Made by a program: the position numbers and the translations under genes. The notes beneath the pieces are model-generated. The model saw only the letters and a list, made by a program, of their open reading frames with translations, made no database searches and was not told the origin of the DNA. Of a stretch of DNA of 64,000 nt, positions 44,181 through 56,165 are shown piece by piece (within the stretch, counting starts at the first letter, position 1; each line of letters begins with the position of its first letter). Source of the DNA: Primulina eburnea (Eukaryota > Streptophyta > Magnoliopsida > Lamiales > Gesneriaceae); assembly GCF_022965805.1 (NCBI RefSeq), contig NC_133115.1:30061321-30125320 (forward strand), written 5' to 3'.

Positions 44181-47100
44181 ATGGCGCAGTTGATTGGAGT
44201 GGATGAAATTGAATCATTCAGGAATGAGCTCTCGGAGATTGGGAGAAGCTTCAGAGCATCTTTGAGGCGTCATGCATCGAGTTTTCGGAGCTTGGGTTCG
44301 GATAGGAACTTTGATTTGGACGATGATGCTATGTTGCAATGGGAGGAAATCGACAGGCTGCCTACTTTTGAACGATTGAAATCTTCATTGTTCGATGAAG
44401 ATGATGAACATGGAGATGGGATTAGAGGGAAAAGAGTGGTCGATGTTACTAAGCTTGGTGCCCAGGAAAGGCATGTGTTCATTGAGAAACTTATCAAACA
44501 CATTGAGCATGATAATCTCGAATTGCTGCATAAAATTCGAAAAAGAATGGACAAGTAAGTTTTTTATTTCTGGAAATCTTGAATGCCAACTAGCAATGAT
44601 TTAATGGGTTCGTTAGATAAGATTTGTTGGATTAATTCTTGCAGAGTTGGTGTAAAACTGCCCACCATTGAGGTGAGATACACAAATTTGAGTATAGAAG
44701 CTGAGTGTGAAGTTGTTTATGGAAAGCCCCTCCCTACTCTTTGGAATTCTTTCAAGAGCATGGTATCGGTAAGCTTTGTTTAGTTTTGTTCTTAGTTAAT
44801 AGTTCATCAATATGTTGAAATTGGAAACACTGAACTGACTGAAGGCTTCACCTTTCGCTTACTCTTCGTACATTTGTTGCTGTATGTTGAAAACAATTTA
44901 CGTTTCTGTGACACATGTAACAACTGATAACCTAACATTGGTGCTCTCTTTGAGAACCGGTATAGTGACAGTAGACCGGAAAAGAGCTCTTCGAGCTGGT
45001 GTCAATGATGAAGTCTGTTAACATCATAGCCTGAACTAAAATTCACGAATTCTTTTAAGTGGGTACATGTAGTCCAGGAATGGGTACTCTTTCGGGTTGG
45101 ATTGTCAAGGGTGGGGAGTATCATGATCCTACATTTGCTAATTATTAGCTTTTGAGGCATGCACACAAAAGAAGAATCTACATGGATCTAAGAATTTGAA
45201 GCAACCTAATAATTTGCATTTCCCTATGCTGAATACTTGCTCTTTTTGTTTTACAGGATATCGCCAGGCTTCCTGGTTTGCAGTCACAAAAGGCACATAT
45301 AAACATCATTAACAATGTTAGTGGTTTGATTAAGCCTGGAAGGTACTGTGTAGACGCTTTCCGTGACCGGACTTGATGGGTTTTCTTTAACTTCATTTAT
45401 TCTCTATGCTAAACTGCTTTTTGTCTCTCCGTCCCTTACAAGAATTGAGTCATTATTTTCTTCTGTGCAATTTCTTCGATGAAATTACGCTTGTTACCTG
45501 GTATGTGAGAACACGAATGATTGTTAATGTGGTTTGATTAAGCCTGGAAGGTACTGTGTAGACGCTTTCCATGACCAGACTTGATGGGTTTCTTTAACTT
45601 CATTTATTCTCTATGCTAAACTGCTTTTTGTCTCTCCGTCCCTTACAAGAATTGAGTCATTATTTTCTTCTGTGCAATTTGTTCGATGAAATTACGCTTG
45701 TTACCTGGTATGTGAGAACACGAATGTACAGTAGTTCACAGCTTCCATTGTAAAAAGTTTATCTTGAAGTTGTGTTAACAACACCAAGTTAAAGCAGCTC
45801 CATTCTTCTTCGAAAATTTTGATGTTGTCTTTGTGTAAGGCACAGGAAGTGTCATTTGAATTCTAACTTCAATATCAATTCAGGGAGGGAATTGGAGCTC
45901 TATCCATCCAGTCTTTTATGTTCTGTTTGGTTTGGTTGTCCAGGATATATTATACATTTGACTCTGAATTTTGTGATTACGTGATTACAGATTGACGCTA
46001 TTACTTGGTCCTCCAGGGTGTGGGAAGACTACACTATTGAAATCTTTATCAGGAAATTTGGACAAATCATTAAAGGTGCCTCTATTTTGCATAGTTATAA
46101 AGATCTGAATTGTATTCGAAGAACAAGCTCAAGTCAGGAAGATAATTTTTACTGAGACCTCTGAGTAATGATCTAATTGTTTCTAAACAACAGGTTACTG
46201 GTGAGGTTTCATACAACGGATACACATTTAATGAGTTTGTAGCCCAGAAAACGTCAGCTTATATAAGCCAATATGATCTGCATATCCCGGAAATGACCGT
46301 CAGGGAAACACTTGATTTTTCATCTCAATGTCAGGGTATTGGTAGCAGAGCAGGTGTGTGTATGTATTTATGTCATTTTACTTTTAGAAATTACAATTAT
46401 TTTTTTGAAACTATTTTGTCATAACAATTGTGTGTATTATGTTCCATCTCATTCAAAAGAAATCATGACTGAGCTTACAAGAAGAGAGAAAGAATCAAAA
46501 ATCATACCAGATCCAGATATAGATACTTACATGAAGGTAATTTTGGAGCCTCATAGTCTGTCTTACTTAATTGTAATTGTAAAGAATTATTAATAGATAA
46601 TAAGAAATTGAAACGGCTTTCAAAAAGTTCAGTGAATGAATCATCTTTCCAAAAATCACTTGTTTTCCATTCCGTAATGTCACTATATTGTAAACGTCGT
46701 TAACTGTGCAGGCAATCTCTTTGGAAGGTCAAAAGACAAATCTTCAAACAGACTACATGTTGAAAGTACTTTCTTGTCATATGTAACTACGTCATTTTAG
46801 TTATCTTGCAAAAGATTATTTGGTTGATTACAGATTCGAAACTCTTCCATTGTATTTCAGATTCTTGGTCTTGATATCTGTGCTGATACACTATTTGGAG
46901 ATGCAATGAGGAGAGGTATTTCTGGTGGTCAGAAGAAGAGACTGACAACAGGTAACCACAATCTCGTCCCTTACGAGTATTTGGCCAAACATTTGTGCTT
47001 CCAAACACGAGGAGATCTTGCAACTTTAAAGAAAAGTGATGATACATATCTGACATTAGTTACAAGGAAGATTTTGATTAGGTTTTAAGGCTAAATAATT

Positions 47101-50100
47101 TAATTCCGGTACCATCTTGGATTAACAATTTCATAAAGCAAGAATGAATGTGAAACACCTGCTAGCATAATCAATCATGTGGAGTCTCATTTACTTAATG
47201 GGGTTGGCGCACGACATACTGAGGCAAAGACAATGTTATGTAGGTGAGATGATTGTTGGGCCGACAAAAGCTTTATTCATGGATGAAATTTCGAGTGGTT
47301 TGGATAGCTCGACCACATATCAGGTCGTCAGCTTCCTTCAACAACTGGCACACATCACAGATGCTACAATACTTGTTTCACTTCTCCAGCCGGCACCAGA
47401 AACCTTTGATCTCTTTGATGATGTTATCTTGATGGGAGAAGGGAACATTGCCTATCATGGACCCCGAAGTGATATTTTAGAATTCTTTAGGACTTGTGGG
47501 TTTCAATGTCCTGAAAGAAAAGGAGTGGCTGACTTTCTCCAGGAGGCATGTATATTGGACAGCATTTTTAACATCAATTTCTTGTTTTGTTAGCCAAAAT
47601 ATTTACTAGTTCTTTTATTTTCAGGTTATATCCAGAAAAGATCAAGAACAATACTGGCATGAAACTCAAAAACCTTACAGTTATGTTTCTATTGATACAT
47701 TTTCAAGGAAATTTAAGGAGTCTCTGCAAGGAAAGAAGCTTAATGTAGAACTCTCCGTTCCATTTGACAAGTCGAAGAGCCACAAGAATGCAATTAGTTT
47801 TAGTGGGTATTCTTTGCCGAAATGGACTCTCTTTAGATCTTGTATGTCAAGAGAACTTCTTCTCATGAAAAGAAATTCTTTTGTTTACATATTCAAAGTT
47901 GTTCAGGTTAGCACAATTATATTTTAACTTCCTCAATCCTTTCGAGTTCAATATGCAATTTTTCCCTTGAGAATTCTAACGTGTATGCTCAATAACATAC
48001 TTTTGCAGCTTGTCATCATAGCATCTGTATCAATGACTGTATTCTTGAGGACACAGATGGGCATTGATCTCGTCCATGCAAATAACTACTTGGGAGCACT
48101 ATTTTATTCTCTGATAGTTGTTCTTATTGATGGAATGCCTGAGCTCTCGATGACCGTTTCAAGGCTTGCAGTTTTCTACAAACAGAGAGATTTACGTTTC
48201 TACTCTGCTTGGGCATATGCAGTTCCAGCTACCATTCTCAAGATTCCTCTCTCGTTGTTGTCAGCTTTAGCATGGACTTCTCTTACTTATTACGTCATTG
48301 GGTATAGCCCGGAGCCTGGGAGGTTGGTGGACCAAAGCATAGTGAATGCTTCATATGCTTCTTTTTAGTTTAATAGATTGCATTTCGTCCTATGTTCCAA
48401 AACATTAATAATTTCTTTTCCAGGTTTTTTAGCCACATGCTGATGATATGCGCTGTCCACATGGCCTCAATCTCTATGTTCCGTTTCTTGGCATCAATTT
48501 TTCGTACTATGGTCGCATCTACAACAGCTGGTAGTTTGGCGATAGTATTCGCGATGCTATTCAGTGGCTTTTTGATTCCAAGACGTAGGTAATTTTTTTT
48601 AATTAGATTAGATTCCTTGTACTTTATGAAGGTGTACCTTACCTCCAGAACTAACCTTCTTTGCAGCATCCATGCCGTCTTGGTTAAAATGGGCATTTTG
48701 GGTTTCTCCATTATCCTACGGAGAGATAGGCCTTTCGATAAATGAGTTTCTAGCACCAAGATGGCAAAAGGTTAGCACATAATAATCTTGCATCTCTTTC
48801 ACACAAATAATTATAGTGTTGACAGTGTCCTTTGTATTTGTTTTATTTTGCTATTTTTCTGATATTTAAAATGAATATTGATCTGCCCGTTTTAAGGATC
48901 TGGAAATTTGCTAAGCTATGTTATAAAATAACATGTGATATTTTTAATTTCACAATTCACAAGTTCTCACAAGCATTCAGTGACATCTATCTCAGTTGCT
49001 TTGTTTGATTCTTAGAAGTTTTTGGGACATTATTTTTGTATTTCTTATGATACACCATTTGTGTAAAGGAGCTATCAGGAAATACCACATTGGGACATCA
49101 GACACTTGAAAACCGTGGGCTAAATTTCAGAGGAAATTTTTTTTGGATATCAATAGGTGCCTTGTTTGGACTGACAGTGCTCTTCAACATTGGGTTCGTA
49201 TTGGCCTTAACTTTCTTAAAATGTAAGAACATCACTGTAGTTCCGTCCTTATGATTGTAAAGAACAATCAAATAATTTTTGTTAAAATCGTATCAGCATC
49301 TGGTTCTCGTGTCATCATTTCAAGTGAAACACTCACTCAATTACATGGAAGTAAAGAATCCAAGAACAAAATGCGAGAAGAAGAAAAACTGCGAGATCCT
49401 CCTCCAACAACTAGCACAAAATTGCATAAAGGTTATATCTTATATCTCTCTGTCCCAGAAACAATATGACATTTGGTTCCATAATTGAATAGTATGTTAC
49501 TTTTTTGTTGCAGAAAAAATGGTTTTACCTTTTGAACCCCTGTCTATATCTTTCCAAGACGTTCAATACTACATTGAAACACCAATGGTAAAGACACATT
49601 ATCTATTTCTGAACCCAAAGATCAATTATTTGGTGTAGTTTGTTGAATACTTTCCTTTTCAGGCCATGAAGGAGCATGGTTACAATCAGAAAAAGCGTCA
49701 ACTTTTATGTGATATAACCGGGTCATTTAGACCCGGTATTCTTACTGCTCTCATGGGTGTAAGTGGTGCTGGGAAAACAACCCTTCTTGATGTACTTTCT
49801 GGTAGGAAAACTGTTGGCATTGTGGAAGGAGAAATAAGAATTGGGGGTTATCCAAAAAATCAAAGGACATTCGCTAGGATTTCAGGTTACTGTGAGCAAA
49901 CTGACATACATTCTCCACAAATTACAGTGGAAGAATCAGTAGTTTTTTCAGCTTGGCTACGCCTTCAATCCAATATCAATCCAAAGACAAAATATGTAAG
50001 ATCCTGGGTACTCAATCATCAAATTTCTATCTAATTCTTATTCCAATTTGCAATAATATTATTCGCTTTTGTTTGGTATTCTTGTAGGAATTTGTTAAAG

Positions 50101-52198
50101 AAGTCCTCGAAACCATTGAGCTTGATGGAATAAAAGATGCATTAGTGGGTACTCCTGGTGTTACTGGTTTGTCAACTGAGCAACGGAAGCGGTTGACTAT
50201 AGCTGTGGAACTTGTAGCGAACCCCTCAATAATCTTTATGGACGAGCCAACAACCGGACTCGATGCCAGGTCAGCAGCAATCGTCATGCGGGCAGTAAAG
50301 AATGTGGCAAATACTGGGAGAACAATTGTCTGCACCATTCATCAACCAAGCATCAACATATTTGAAGCATTTGATGAGGTAAATTTGGCACTAAATTTCA
50401 TTTTTTATAGCCTTAAATAACTTTTTGAACGACGGAAATTATCACTTTGTGCGCCTACAGTTGGTACTTCTGAAAGCTGGAGGTCGCATGATATATTGTG
50501 GACCCTTAGGCAAGCACTCCAGCAAAGTGATAGAGTATTTTGAGGTAGGATGACCTTTTTTTGTTTCTCAAATATCTAGTGTATATGTGCTTTCTATTGC
50601 AGGCTAGAGATTATATTTTCTTTCGACTTTAAATTTGTAGTGCATCTCTGGTGTCCCAAAAATAAGAGATAACTACAATCCGGCCACGTGGATGTTGGAG
50701 GTCACGTCAACTTCTTCAGAAGCTGAACTTGGAGTAGACTTTGCACAGATTTACGAGAATTCTGCTTTGCACGAGTAAGTTAACAAGTTGGACAAAATAC
50801 TTTTTCTGTGAACTTGGTTTCTTACATGGCCAGCTGAAATGGACCATTTGATATATTCCATTGCAGTATCTAATGGAAGTGATTTTTAATTTGAAGGGAA
50901 AACAAAATGCTTGTGAGAAAGCTTAGCTTGCCACCTTCGGGATCAAAAGATTTGCATTTCCCTACAACCTATTCCCAAAATGGTTGGCAACAATTCAAAG
51001 CTTGTCTGTGGAAGCAGCACTGGTCTTACTGGAGAAGCCCTTCCTACAACTTGATGCGCTCCTTGCATATGCTTTTTGCGTCTTTCCTTTTTGGTTTCCT
51101 GTTCTGGGGTCAAGGCAAGAAAATGTAAGAAAGCATCTTGAATTATATAATTCTCACAATTTCACCACTTAATCCTTGGAGTACTCTTTATGTTCCAAAC
51201 TCTTATGTATGTTTCTTTTGACCGGTTTTCAATAGACATAATCAGCAGAGTCTATTCACTCTGCTTGGTTCAATGTATAGCTCGACGCTCTTCTGTGGAA
51301 TAAACAATTCTGCATCCGTCCTACCATATGTCAGCACAGAGCGAAACGTTCTCTATAGAGAAAGATTTGCAGGGATGTATGCCTCATGGGCTTATTCATC
51401 AGCTCAGGTATGCCCCATTCTGCTGCATCACTTACTGTAATTTCTTGGTCATAAATGGACAAGATTGAGAAAAAAACTATCTTTTCCCATTTATGAAGAG
51501 TAATGATTATATGTCGACGGATGATCAAATATCTCTAGGCTCTCTCAAGAGCGGGCTTCTTGATTTTGCAGGTCATAATCGAGATTCCATATCTGTTTGC
51601 TCAAGCAATAGCATTCACTGCAATCACATATCCAATGATCGGATACTATCAGTCAGCATACAAGATCTTCTGGTATTTCTACTCCATGTTCTGTTCACTT
51701 TTATACTTCACTTACCTCGGAATGCTGCTGATTTCGATAACTCCAAGCTTTCCAGTAGCTGCCATTTCACAGTCAGCCTTTTACACATTTCTAAATCTGT
51801 TCTCTGGATTCCTCATTCCCCGACCTGTAAGTGTTACATATTTAGAATATTGAAACCAATTCCTTTTGCTGGTGATATCTATACTTTTAACTTTGATATA
51901 TATATTGATGAACTATGTTCTTGATTTCCAGCAAATTCCCAAGTGGTGGGTATGGTTTTATTATGTGGTTCCAACTTCTTGGACTTTAAATGGGATGCTG
52001 AATTCACAGTTCGGAGATATAGGGAAGCAAATTGTTGTGTTTGGTGAAAACAAAAGAATTGAAGATTTTTTAAGAGATTATTTTGGATATCACCATGATA
52101 TGTTGCCTCTTGTTGGTGTTCTTCTGATGCTGTACCCCATTGCCTTTGCTTCTCTGTTCGCAGTTTGCATCGAAAACTTGAACTTTCAAAGGAGATAA
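44181..52198 (+). CDS. PDR-type full-size ABC transporter (ABCG subfamily), 24 exons, 1446 aa
   Basis: Plasma-membrane ATP-driven exporter family of hormones, terpenoids and xenobiotics; substrate unknown here. Exons: 44181-44554, 44645-44768, 45257-45342, 45991-46075, 46194-46353, 46460-46536, 46712-46765, 46861-46951, 47244-47545, 47625-47906, 48009-48322, 48424-48584, 48667-48770, 49069-49222, 49297-49431, 49514-49587, 49663-49995, 50088-50378, 50461-50544, 50641-50774, 50897-51124, 51236-51407, 51572-51826, 51932-52198. All phases close (4341 nt). NBD1: Walker A GPPGCGKT (201-208), signature ISGGQ (340-344), Walker B ALFMDE (360-365), [14 protein letters not shown]. Membrane domain 1 from about 546. 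NBD2: GVSGAGKT (891-898), LSTEQ (998-1002), IIFMDEP (1018-1024), CTIHQPS. Membrane domain 2 about 1160-1446. NBD-TMD-NBD-TMD order and length are typical. By memory closest to the ABCG33/ABCG37 group. Intron 9 is GC-AG. Confidence 0.95.
45321..45726 (+). repeat. Tandem duplication copying the end of exon 3 and its donor
   Basis: Copy 1 is 45321-45519 (199 bp), copy 2 45529-45726 (198 bp). Four differences are visible: CGTGACCGG versus CATGACCAG (two changes, both CG to CA), a T-run length change, and TTCTTCG versus TTGTTCG. Both begin GTGGTTTGATTAAGCCTGGA with the AG/GTACTG splice donor, so intron 3 holds a second copy of the last 22 coding bases of exon 3. Confidence 0.95.
47546..47624 (+). 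other. GC-AG intron 9 of the ABC transporter
   Basis: The reading frame of exon 9 (...DFLQE) must join exon 10 (VISRKDQ...) at CAG GAG / GCATGT ... TTTTCAG / GTT. No GT donor near this point keeps the frame and the conserved FLQEVIS motif. Confidence 0.85.
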
Positions 52199-54022
52199 GC
52201 ACTTGTAAACATTTGAATTTCATTGTCCATTGATCTTGTTTTGAGTCTTGTTAAATGTGTTGCCGAATTATCAGATTATTTTCTCTCTTCTTGTTTGTTT
52301 GTTTGTTTGTTTTTTTTCTGTTTTTTGTTTTGAACAATCCAATCTTGTGCATGTGTACTTTAGTATACATAGAATATTAGTAAGCAAAGTTTTATTTGAA
52401 TAATTAAATATTTTTTTCTCCTTGGACTCAACTTCAATTCACTCCCTTTCGTTTTGTACTTATTTTACAGCGGCAGATCACATTGAGTTTCTGTGCTAAT
52501 GATGTTTGATTAAGGAATTTAATTATCTTGCTTTCAGTTTTTGCAATATTCAATTGAAAAAATTAGGTAAAATAACTAAAATTTACCAAAGAATTTAAAT
52601 TCATATATATCTTTGTAATTGTGTCTATTCATTGATTATAGAAATTAACTTTAGAAGATCTAACATTTATATCACTTTTATATATATAAAAAAGTCTCCA
52701 TTAATTAATTTGTTTATTTTGATATTTTCTCATTGTGATGATTCTTGAATTACCACTATTATGAATTTATTGCAGCATAAATAGACGTGTGGAGTATTAT
52801 AGATTATATGTTTTAAGAATTATAGTTGCTAGCATTTGAAGATTAAAACCATAAAAAAATTAAATATGAATGATTATATGTATGTTAAACACACATAATT
52901 AATAATATTCATAAATAATCATGAATAAAGTTCAATTTTCAAACAATACCATAAATAATCATGAATAAAGTTCAATTTTCAAACAATATATAAGTTACTC
53001 AACCTAACTTTTTAAAACCGATTAAACATTTTAGAAATCATTTGAAAAGAATGTCCATTGAAATAATAAAAAGTTTAGTTGAATCGTTTTATCAAAACTT
53101 TGTACGTGAGATTTTGGTATTTTAGATAAACATAAAATGATTCAATATTGTCTGGGGAAATAGTAGAAATAATTAAATGTGATAAAATAAGTAGACACAA
53201 ATTTGTTAATTTATGAAAGTTCGAAAGTCAAATTCTTCTAGAAGAATTGAATTATACAACCCGTTGTGTAATCCCGATCCAAGCAATGTCACTATCTCGA
53301 TTAGAAGTCCTAGCATGCTCTCAATGTTCTTCACAAGAAGTCAACAAATAATTACACATTCTTTAATGTCTTTATGCAAAGACTCTCACTCAATTATTCC
53401 ATGAAAGTTCATCTCTCTTTTATGTGAGTGCATTTCTTCAAATGATGTATTTTTCAATATTTGAACAAGGAAGAGTATTTACGACCTCCAAGAAGGATAT
53501 GAACATTAGAAATAAGAATGTAGGTATTTGGAAGAATTCTGAATAATTGGATAACGGAGTTAATGATCCATCTCAATCTCAATTTGTTCAGAAATTGAAT
53601 AACCAAGTTAGCAATCTTTCTGAGCACTTATTTGAATTTATTCATTTAGTCAAAGCAAGTGCTGCCAAAATAGAGGAAGAATATGCAAGAAAAAGAATAG
53701 AAGCATAACCTGCACAAGATCAAGTTGAAAGTGAAGATGAAGAAATCAATTATGAGGAGTAGATTGAAAGTCATCATTTTTTAAGCTTTTCTTTAATTTG
53801 GCTACAATTACTCTATCAATTGTTATGATATTGATGTTCTCAATTTGTTTATTTATACTCTTATCTTATTTTTTATCTGCTTTATAATCTTTTGGGTTTT
53901 GGCATCAACATAAAGGAAAAATTGTTAAGAAAATCTTAATTGTGGTGATGTATTGATTAGGAAATCCATAACCTTATTTTCAGTGAAGTGATCTACTGCT
54001 TAAGGAAAACCAGAATTGTAGG
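52199..54022. other. ABC transporter 3' region and intergenic sequence
   Basis: Begins with the 3' UTR (a (TTTG)n run near 52293). A tandem duplication of 40-bp period lies at 52911-52989. 53213-53760 has broken coding-like stretches (a coiled-coil-like KIEEEYARKRIEA segment, then acidic residues) with stops; origin unknown, perhaps retroelement-derived. Confidence 0.5.
52911..52989. repeat. Tandem duplication, 40-bp period
   Basis: ATAAATAATCATGAATAAAG... present at 52911 and 52951. Confidence 0.9.
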
Positions 54023-55303
54023 CAAGGGCGGAGGTAGGCTTGAGGTCACCTGGGCTGTAGCCCGGGTGGGCCAAAAAAAAAATTTTAGTTTTATGTATTA
54101 GTTTTGCCCTGATATGTATTTAGCCCAGTGGCCCAATTATCACTACAATTAATTTGCTTTCAATCCGTGGGCTTCAGAAAAAGAGATTTCATCACCATCA
54201 TTTTCCCTTGCTGCTCTTCCTCTGGCCAGGTACGCCGTACGCCTCATTGCGGATGATTTTAGTTGTTCAACTTTCAGCACTCTTAAATTTTAACACTAGA
54301 TTTTTTATGTTTCTCAACTATTTTTTGATTGATTTCCGTGATTTCGTTAATATGTTTTGATTTTTATTAACGTAGGTTAGGATTTTTCGCCTTTGAAGAA
54401 TTTTTTTAGGAAAGGAAAATGTGCGTTTTCGAGAGGAATTTCGCAAATTTGTTTTTCTTTTGTTGTCTTTGTTTAATTGTTTTAATGTGTACTTTTAGAT
54501 TTTCCTCTGTAAGATAAACATGCTTCTGCTGTTTTATAGGTGTTTGCTTTGTTGATCTTAAATTTCATTTAATTTATTTTAAAGCTTCGATCGGGCTTAA
54601 AAGACAAAAAATGGTGAAAGAAAATTGAAGGTTGGTTCAAGTAACTGGAATATTAGTAGTAAATAAAAAATTTGTCCTTAGACCAAAGTTAATTAGTAAA
54701 AAAAAAAATTAACTTTAATAAACAATATAGGTATGTATGCCAAGAGTTAGATAGACCAACAACATCATATTATTTGAAATAGAACACAAAACTCCATTTT
54801 TTTAAATCACAAGCAAACTATCCATCCATATTTCAATCTTATAAGATCTATGTTTGTGGTTTTTAAAATATTATTAATTTTGCATAGGAGCTTTGTGCAC
54901 TGTTGTTGCTTCAATACCAAATTAATTTATTATATTCAATGCTAAATTTTATCATACCTTTAGTTTTAAACCAATAAAATATGAAGTTTCATTATATATC
55001 AGTTTGTTTTGGTCTCTATTTTGCACACAGAATTTTGGTTCTAATCTCAATTTAATATTTTTGTTTATATTAGGTTATTTTAATGTCAATTCAAGAAAAA
55101 ATGAAGAGAAATAATATTATGTCATTCTTCAAACCAATAGTTGATAATCTTTCATCACCCGCGAGGACTGAAACTCATGCATCCACTCTTATTGAGGAGC
55201 TCGAACCTCGTTCTAAATCTCAAAGAGTTGAATTTGATGAAACTTCCCTTGAACGAGATCCTGGATTGCGTATTTCGATGTGGCGACATCCTGTTAATCA
55301 TCG
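54023..55303 (+). mobile_element. 5' part of a Tip100-like hAT transposon
   Basis: The left end CAAGGGCGGAGGTAGGCTTG is of the same type as the hAT MITE at 28163. It is followed by a GTAGCCCGGGTGGGCC segment and intron-like AT-rich leader, then a transposase start at 55083. The coding part stops where the Copia LTR begins (about 55304), so the rest of the hAT element, if still present, is beyond the window. Confidence 0.75.
55083..55303 (+). pseudogene. N-terminus of hAT (ZMYM1/Tip100-like) transposase, interrupted
   Basis: About 74 codons: MSIQEKMKRNNIMSFFKPI, a Ser/Glu-rich linker, then LERDPGLRISMWRHPVNHR, the conserved segment preceding the zinc-finger region in Tip100-like transposases. 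The match to that family ends at HPVNHR, and the following codons belong to the Copia LTR. The zinc finger, RNase-H-like catalytic core and dimerisation domain are all missing from the window. Confidence 0.8.
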
Positions 55304-56090
55304 TAGAAAGGAATTTTATTCCTTGATTTATTCCTTGATATATTTTTCTTATCAATTACTTTCCTTTTGATAATATCCTTAGTATTTTTGCCTTTTTGGA
55401 GTATGATTTCGTGTGGACTCAAAAGACTCAAGATATTATCTATAAGATATATTATCCTTATTTTCAATAGAGTTTGTTTCCTAATGAAATTGGTTTTCCA
55501 TGTTTAATAGGAAAAAGGATGAAGTGGGTATAAATAAGAGGAGAATATATTGATCTCGGCGCTGGTGCTTTTTGGGAGTAAGAGACGAATTGATACGCAG
55601 AGACGTTTTCCGAGAATAGCAAATCTCGTGTCGTTGAAAGCTTGTTGCTGTGAAGTGCTGACAACATCTGAAGACAACACCTAATCACTGTTTTGATTAG
55701 AGTGTTGAGTTTTGAAGATTTTTCACTTCTCAGTTGATGCATCTCATATTGTTTTGATTATATGGTTTGTTAGAGGTTTATGATGCAATTTGTTACTCAC
55801 CTTTTTAAGGGAGTTGTTTTATTCTTTCACTAGTATTGGCTTTTGTAAACTTACAAGTTTTTCTAGTGAATTATTTTGCCCTAAGGCAACGCACAAGTAT
55901 TTTATACTTGTGCATAATTAACTGACTCGTCTCTCGTATTACTATTGTTCCAGTTACATGTTAGTGTGTTAAAAGTATAATTTCCGCTGCATGTTGTCGT
56001 GGGTGTTACAACACCTACGAACAACACCTACATTCTGATACACACAACATTCGCCCTCGTCACGTTCACACTGTGGAAACTAAACTTTCA
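55304..56090 (+). repeat. 5' LTR of the Sirevirus-like element
   Basis: The right end ...AAACTTTCA lies two bases before the primer-binding site. The left end is inferred from where hAT transposase similarity stops; it reads TAGAAAGG, a possible mutated partner of CTTTCA. TATAAATA lies at 55529-55536. A hairpin GCACAAGTAT-TTT-ATACTTGTGC is at 55891-55913. Without the 3' LTR the exact start is unproven. Confidence 0.65.
55529..55536 (+). promoter_or_regulatory. TATA box in the Copia LTR
   Basis: TATAAATA in GGGTATAAATAAGAGG, the likely U3 promoter of the retroelement. Confidence 0.6.
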
Positions 56091-56092
56091 AT

Positions 56093-56104
56093 TGGTATCA
56101 GAGC
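56093..56104 (+). other. Primer-binding site (initiator Met-tRNA type)
   Basis: TGGTATCAGAGC, the 12 bases complementary to the 3' end of plant initiator Met-tRNA, two bases after the LTR. Confidence 0.9.
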
Positions 56105-56165
56105 TTCCACTTGACGTTACTAAGTGAGATCCTGTTTTGTTTTGTTTTCAGAGTGAAAAGGAATT

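Noticed and set aside
49251..49488. Two overlapping ORFs in the ABC gene region
   Set aside because: Only the frame of 49297-49431 is real (exon 15); the other is a shadow.
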